From contig CM042688.1 of NCBI GenBank assembly GCA_023614405.1, positions 381,225,331 through 381,289,330 of the forward strand: a stretch of DNA of 64,000 nucleotides, in the 5' to 3' direction. A model generated the notes under the pieces. It was not told the origin of the DNA. It searched no databases and saw only the letters and a program-made list of their open reading frames with translations. A program made the translations under genes and the position numbers. This DNA comes from Avena insularis (Eukaryota > Streptophyta > Magnoliopsida > Poales > Poaceae). Positions 60,469 to 64,000 of the stretch are shown piece after piece. Every line of letters begins with the position of its first letter. Position 1 is the first letter of the stretch.

Positions 60469-63131
60469 TGTTACATCCCAATTTTAGCAACCCTGATTAG
60501 TTGTCCAGAATGCAAAAATCAGGGAGAACAAAAAAAAATCTTGTTAAGTGTTGCAGTGTTTGCTTGCTGTTTGTTTGTGCTTATGCATCTAAATGTATAA
60601 CATATGATATACTGCCTACCTCACCATTAATTGACAATAACTAGTTAACAAAATTGTCTTGGCTCATTCTACATATTCTCAAATGTTCTAGCATTTCAAA
60701 AACCTGAGCCAAGGTGCCTTTGCAACCCTAACTATTTTAGTAGCTTCTATTGACAAAATTATGGAGATATATATGACATAATCTCCTTGTGCTTTCCAGA
60801 CATAGCTTTCAACTACTCTTACCTCTTGGTTTTTCTAAAAACTTTTTATAAAGTTGTTGAATTCGACTCTTGGTAGCAATACCAAGGACTCTCACCTTAT
60901 TCAAACTCCACCCTTTGGAAATACCCAACCTTACCTCAAGCTAGGCTTGGAGGTACCTGTGGTAGTAGAGTTGTTTTGTTTGTAAGATGAGTTGCCTTGA
61001 TCTGCTAACATGAATTGCCTTGATCTGTTCCTTGACTTGATTTCTTAGAAGTAGTATGAGCTACCCTAGGAGCTCATCATATAACACTTAGCTAATCCAA
61101 CTGTATCAACCCTAAGCAAGTTAACTAAGCTGTATCTGATCTATAGCCACTAGGTGATCATCTAAAACCCTTAACCAGACCTATTCTAAAGTGATCCATT
61201 CTAGAAGTTTCCAAGTCAATGAAGACCAATATCAAGCATGGATATATTCTACTCAAGACCAATACCAAGTCTGGAAACTATTTCAAAATCACTTCTTGGC
61301 GTGCCTCTCTTTCTCAGCCCTTGTATCTTTTTGGTAATGCACTTGAACCATCTTGTAGACCATCATAAGGACTACCAAGTACCACCCTTTCCCTTTGTTA
61401 GACCATCCTCTAACCCACTTGTTCTTGATGGTTTCACAGGCAAGAAAATAACAATTCCTGCAAATCTTATCAACATGCCTACTTCAGCAGAAGCTCACAC
61501 CTTCATCCTGCCTTCTTTGGACCAAATCTTTACATAATTGTGTTCTACTAATAAAGGTCTAACAATACCTACTTCACTTGTTCCATATGGATCCTTGTGC
61601 TTCAAAATCCGACCAGGTTTTGAAGGCCACATGACAATCTTCTTTGGCACCCTTATTTTATTCAATGTTTGAAATCAATTCTTGGAGAACACAAGCATTA
61701 TCAAGCTCAAATTCTTGTACCATTATGATCTACATCACTTGGTCTATCCATCCATATATTCAATGACCCAAGGGGAGCTCATCCAATATCCAACAAACCT
61801 TTGAGGGTATAAAAATAATAATGCCCAAGATCCTTGATCCCTTGACTTTCTTCCAAATAAATATGTTTTCTCAAGACCCCATGCTTTAAATGATGGAAAC
61901 ATCATGTGGATATCATCTACCATGTAAATAAAAATTTACCAAATATTTTCTATAATTATTGTGGACCAAAAGCAATTAAATTCCTTTAATTGACGAACAC
62001 CTAAAAACTCTTTCTATTAAGGAAAGTTTGTTTTTCTCCAAAACACTTTCCTAAATTAATGCACATTTGATACCTATAAACCCTACCCTATCCTCTCACT
62101 TCAAAAATAATTATTTTTGAAGAGTCTTAATAATTCTTTTTGCCCATTTTCTTAAATGGCGGAAACAAGAAATTAAATATATTAAATACTTTTATTCATT
62201 AATAAATCTTGGGAAAATTCCCAAAAGTGTGAATTCTTATCTGGGAGCTTTTCACATCAAAGACTCACCTTGTTCCAAGTAAAAATGTCAAATGAGCCTA
62301 TAGAAACCATTTCTGCACTTGAGGTACACCCTGGATAAATGAGATAAACATGATCTAAAATGACCCAATAAATGCCACAAAAATTCCTGGAGGTACACCC
62401 TGGCCCTACCTATCTACCTACACCTTTATCCCATCTTGCCAAGATCAGGTTGGAGAAATTCATTCATAGCTACTACTATGGCCAAGATTTGACAAAATCT
62501 AAAACTATGATCCAAATCATTTCAATCCTTCAGCAAACTGGTCCGTTGCTACTCCACCACAATCTCACTCTCCCCTGGTCGTGCTACATTATAGCATAGT
62601 GCTGTAGAAATATCCCACACCTTGTCCCCATGTGTTTAAAAAGAAAAAAGACATGGCCTTTAAGGCAAAAGCCTAGAATTAAGGAAGCAGCAGCCCCACT
62701 GCCCCTCTGCCCAATGCATGACCCCAGAGCACACCTCCACACTCTCTCCACCACCCCTGCAGCCCATCCAACGAGCAACACCTCCTCCCTTTCCCCTCCT
62801 TGGACCATGTCCACCATGAACCCGCTCCTCCTCGAGTTATAAGCCACATGCCACCCCATCACTCCTCCTCATGGTCATTTGCTCCTCTCTACTCCCACCT
62901 ACCAGCCCCAAACCCCCATTCCCCCTTCCCTGTCCTGCTCTGTCCAGGAGAAGAAGAAAAAGGCCTCTCGACTTTCCCCATTAATCAAGCATGGTGTCCT
63001 TCTCTCCACCCTACTACTCATGCATGCCACTGCATCGTGATCCCCTCCTTCCCCTACATCTGACACGACCCCTCTTTTCTTCTAGGTTCCTCCCTGGCGC
63101 CGCCGCGGACGAGCTCGGAGCCGCCTCCTAA
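60469..63131 (+). mobile_element. LTR fragment of the ~6-kb family (third copy)
   Basis: It starts TGTTACATCCCAATTTTAGC and is homologous to 11242 to about 14090, including the LVLDGFTGK-encoding stretch near 61420 and the TATA-like TTATAAG near 62838. It carries the CT-rich leader, then is interrupted at 63131 by another LTR-like sequence. Whether the rest lies beyond the window is unknown. Confidence 0.8.
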
Positions 63132-64000
63132 TGACCCACAAGTATAGGGGGTGTATCGCGGTATTTTCGAGGGAAGTGAAACCCAATTTATTGATTCGAC
63201 ACAAGGGGAGCCAAAGAATATTTATAAGCCTTAACAACTGAGTTGTCAATTCAGCTGCACCTGGAAACAATCTTTCTCACAGCAGTTTATCAGTAGCAAC
63301 AGTTTTGGAGTAGGAATAGTAAAGTAACAGCAGTAGTAAAGCAAAGACTATAGTAACAAAAGCAGTAAACAGTGGGATTCGAGTGTGATAGGCATAGGGA
63401 TGGATGGATGGGCGTTGCATGGACAAGACAATTCACATAACAATCAGAACATAGGGCAATTGCAGATAAATAAGATAAAGCATCCAAGTACTAGACAATC
63501 CTAGGCATGTGTTCCATATATAGTCATACGTGCTCGCAATGAGAACTTGCACAACATCTTTTGTCCTGCCAGCCCATTTGCAGCGGGGCCTCTAGGGAAC
63601 TACTGGCAATTAAGGTGCTCCTTTTAATAGAGCACCGGAGCAAAGCATTAACAGTCCATGAACACATCTGATCCTCACATCAAAGCCATTCCCTTCCGGT
63701 TATCCCGATTTCTGTCACTTCGGGGCCATAGGTTCTAGACAACAATGTGTGTATACAACTTGCAGATAAGACCATAAACAATACTATCATCATGAATCAA
63801 TAACATGTTCAGATCTGAAATCATGGCACTCGGGCCCTAGTGACAAGCATTAAGCACAAAAAGTCGCAACAAAGTCATAAAGCACTAATAAAAGATACTA
63901 GGCACCATGCCCTAACAATCTGATGCCATTACATGAACGATCTCATCCAATCCCTACCATCCCCATAGCCTATAGCGGGGGATTACTCACTCATAGATGG
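63132..64000. mobile_element. Probable LTR start of another retrotransposon, running off the window
   Basis: A sharp boundary at TGACCCACAAGTATAGGGGG interrupts the ~6-kb-family LTR. CCTAA just before it may be the target site. The sequence is non-coding, A-rich, with AGCAGTAGTAAAGCAAAG-like repeats. The start resembles Triticeae Athila-type LTRs I have seen, but the family is not certain. Confidence 0.5.

Noticed and set aside
1..64000. tRNA, rRNA or other structural RNA genes
   Set aside because: I scanned for tRNA-like A/B-box pairs and rRNA landmarks by eye and saw none apart from the retrotransposon primer-binding sites. A covariance-model search would be needed to exclude them fully.

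Overview
The window looks like transposon-filled intergenic DNA from a large grass genome, most likely Triticeae (wheat, barley or relatives). The evidence is stacked, nested Gypsy retrotransposons with multi-kilobase LTRs, solo LTRs, an Athila-type LTR that resembles the Sabrina/WHAM group, and a Stowaway MITE with the usual grass terminal sequence. I found no intact host gene. Every long reading frame with a recognisable product belongs to a decayed retrotransposon. The family names are from recognition, not from a search.

Layout. 1-1492 is old host DNA: a Stowaway MITE (487-655), a short GC-rich segment with an unrecognised open frame, and the broken start of a ~525-bp tandem repeat. At 1493 a Tat-lineage Gypsy element begins. 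It lies on the minus strand, has 487-bp LTRs and the target duplication GTACC, and runs to 29750. It carries gag, protease, RT, two RNase H domains and integrase on the minus strand (29190 to 22926). Convergent with these, on the plus strand, is a spliced-looking antisense gene block (3221 to 11226) of the plant 'putative gypsy type transposon' kind. Two later insertions swell it to 28 kb. One is a 4.5-kb minus-strand solo LTR (6420-10911, duplication CTCAG). The other is an 11.3-kb insert (11242-22493, duplication GTTTG) that reads as a ~6-kb solo LTR with a second solo LTR of the same family inside it in reverse, followed by a deletion with filler DNA.

Right of the Tat element the ~525-bp tandem repeat resumes (29756-32410). 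At 32953-55695 is a plus-strand chromovirus (Tekay/Del-like; ~3.9-kb LTRs, tRNA-Met primer site, integrase with a chromodomain remnant, duplication GTGGT). Its gag is split at 38619 by a second element of the same family (38620-51310). A deletion then fused the truncated 3' LTR of the inner element to the integrase tail of the outer one. Both copies carry an extra reading frame ahead of gag.

From 55971 to 58364 there is a two-part tandem repeat cluster (47-bp and ~175-bp units) whose two unit types share an inverted-complementary core. It is followed by an Athila-type LTR and part of its internal region (58365-60468), a third copy of the ~6-kb LTR family (60469-63131, cut), and the start of another LTR-like sequence running off the window (63132-64000).

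The most interesting signals are non-coding. A ~60-bp palindrome-rich block is kept in the LTRs of the two main long-LTR families and more weakly in a third. A small acidic exon-like stretch is preserved in all four chromovirus LTRs. The antisense gene has six plausible GT-AG introns. The 47/175-bp repeat cluster has no family I can name.
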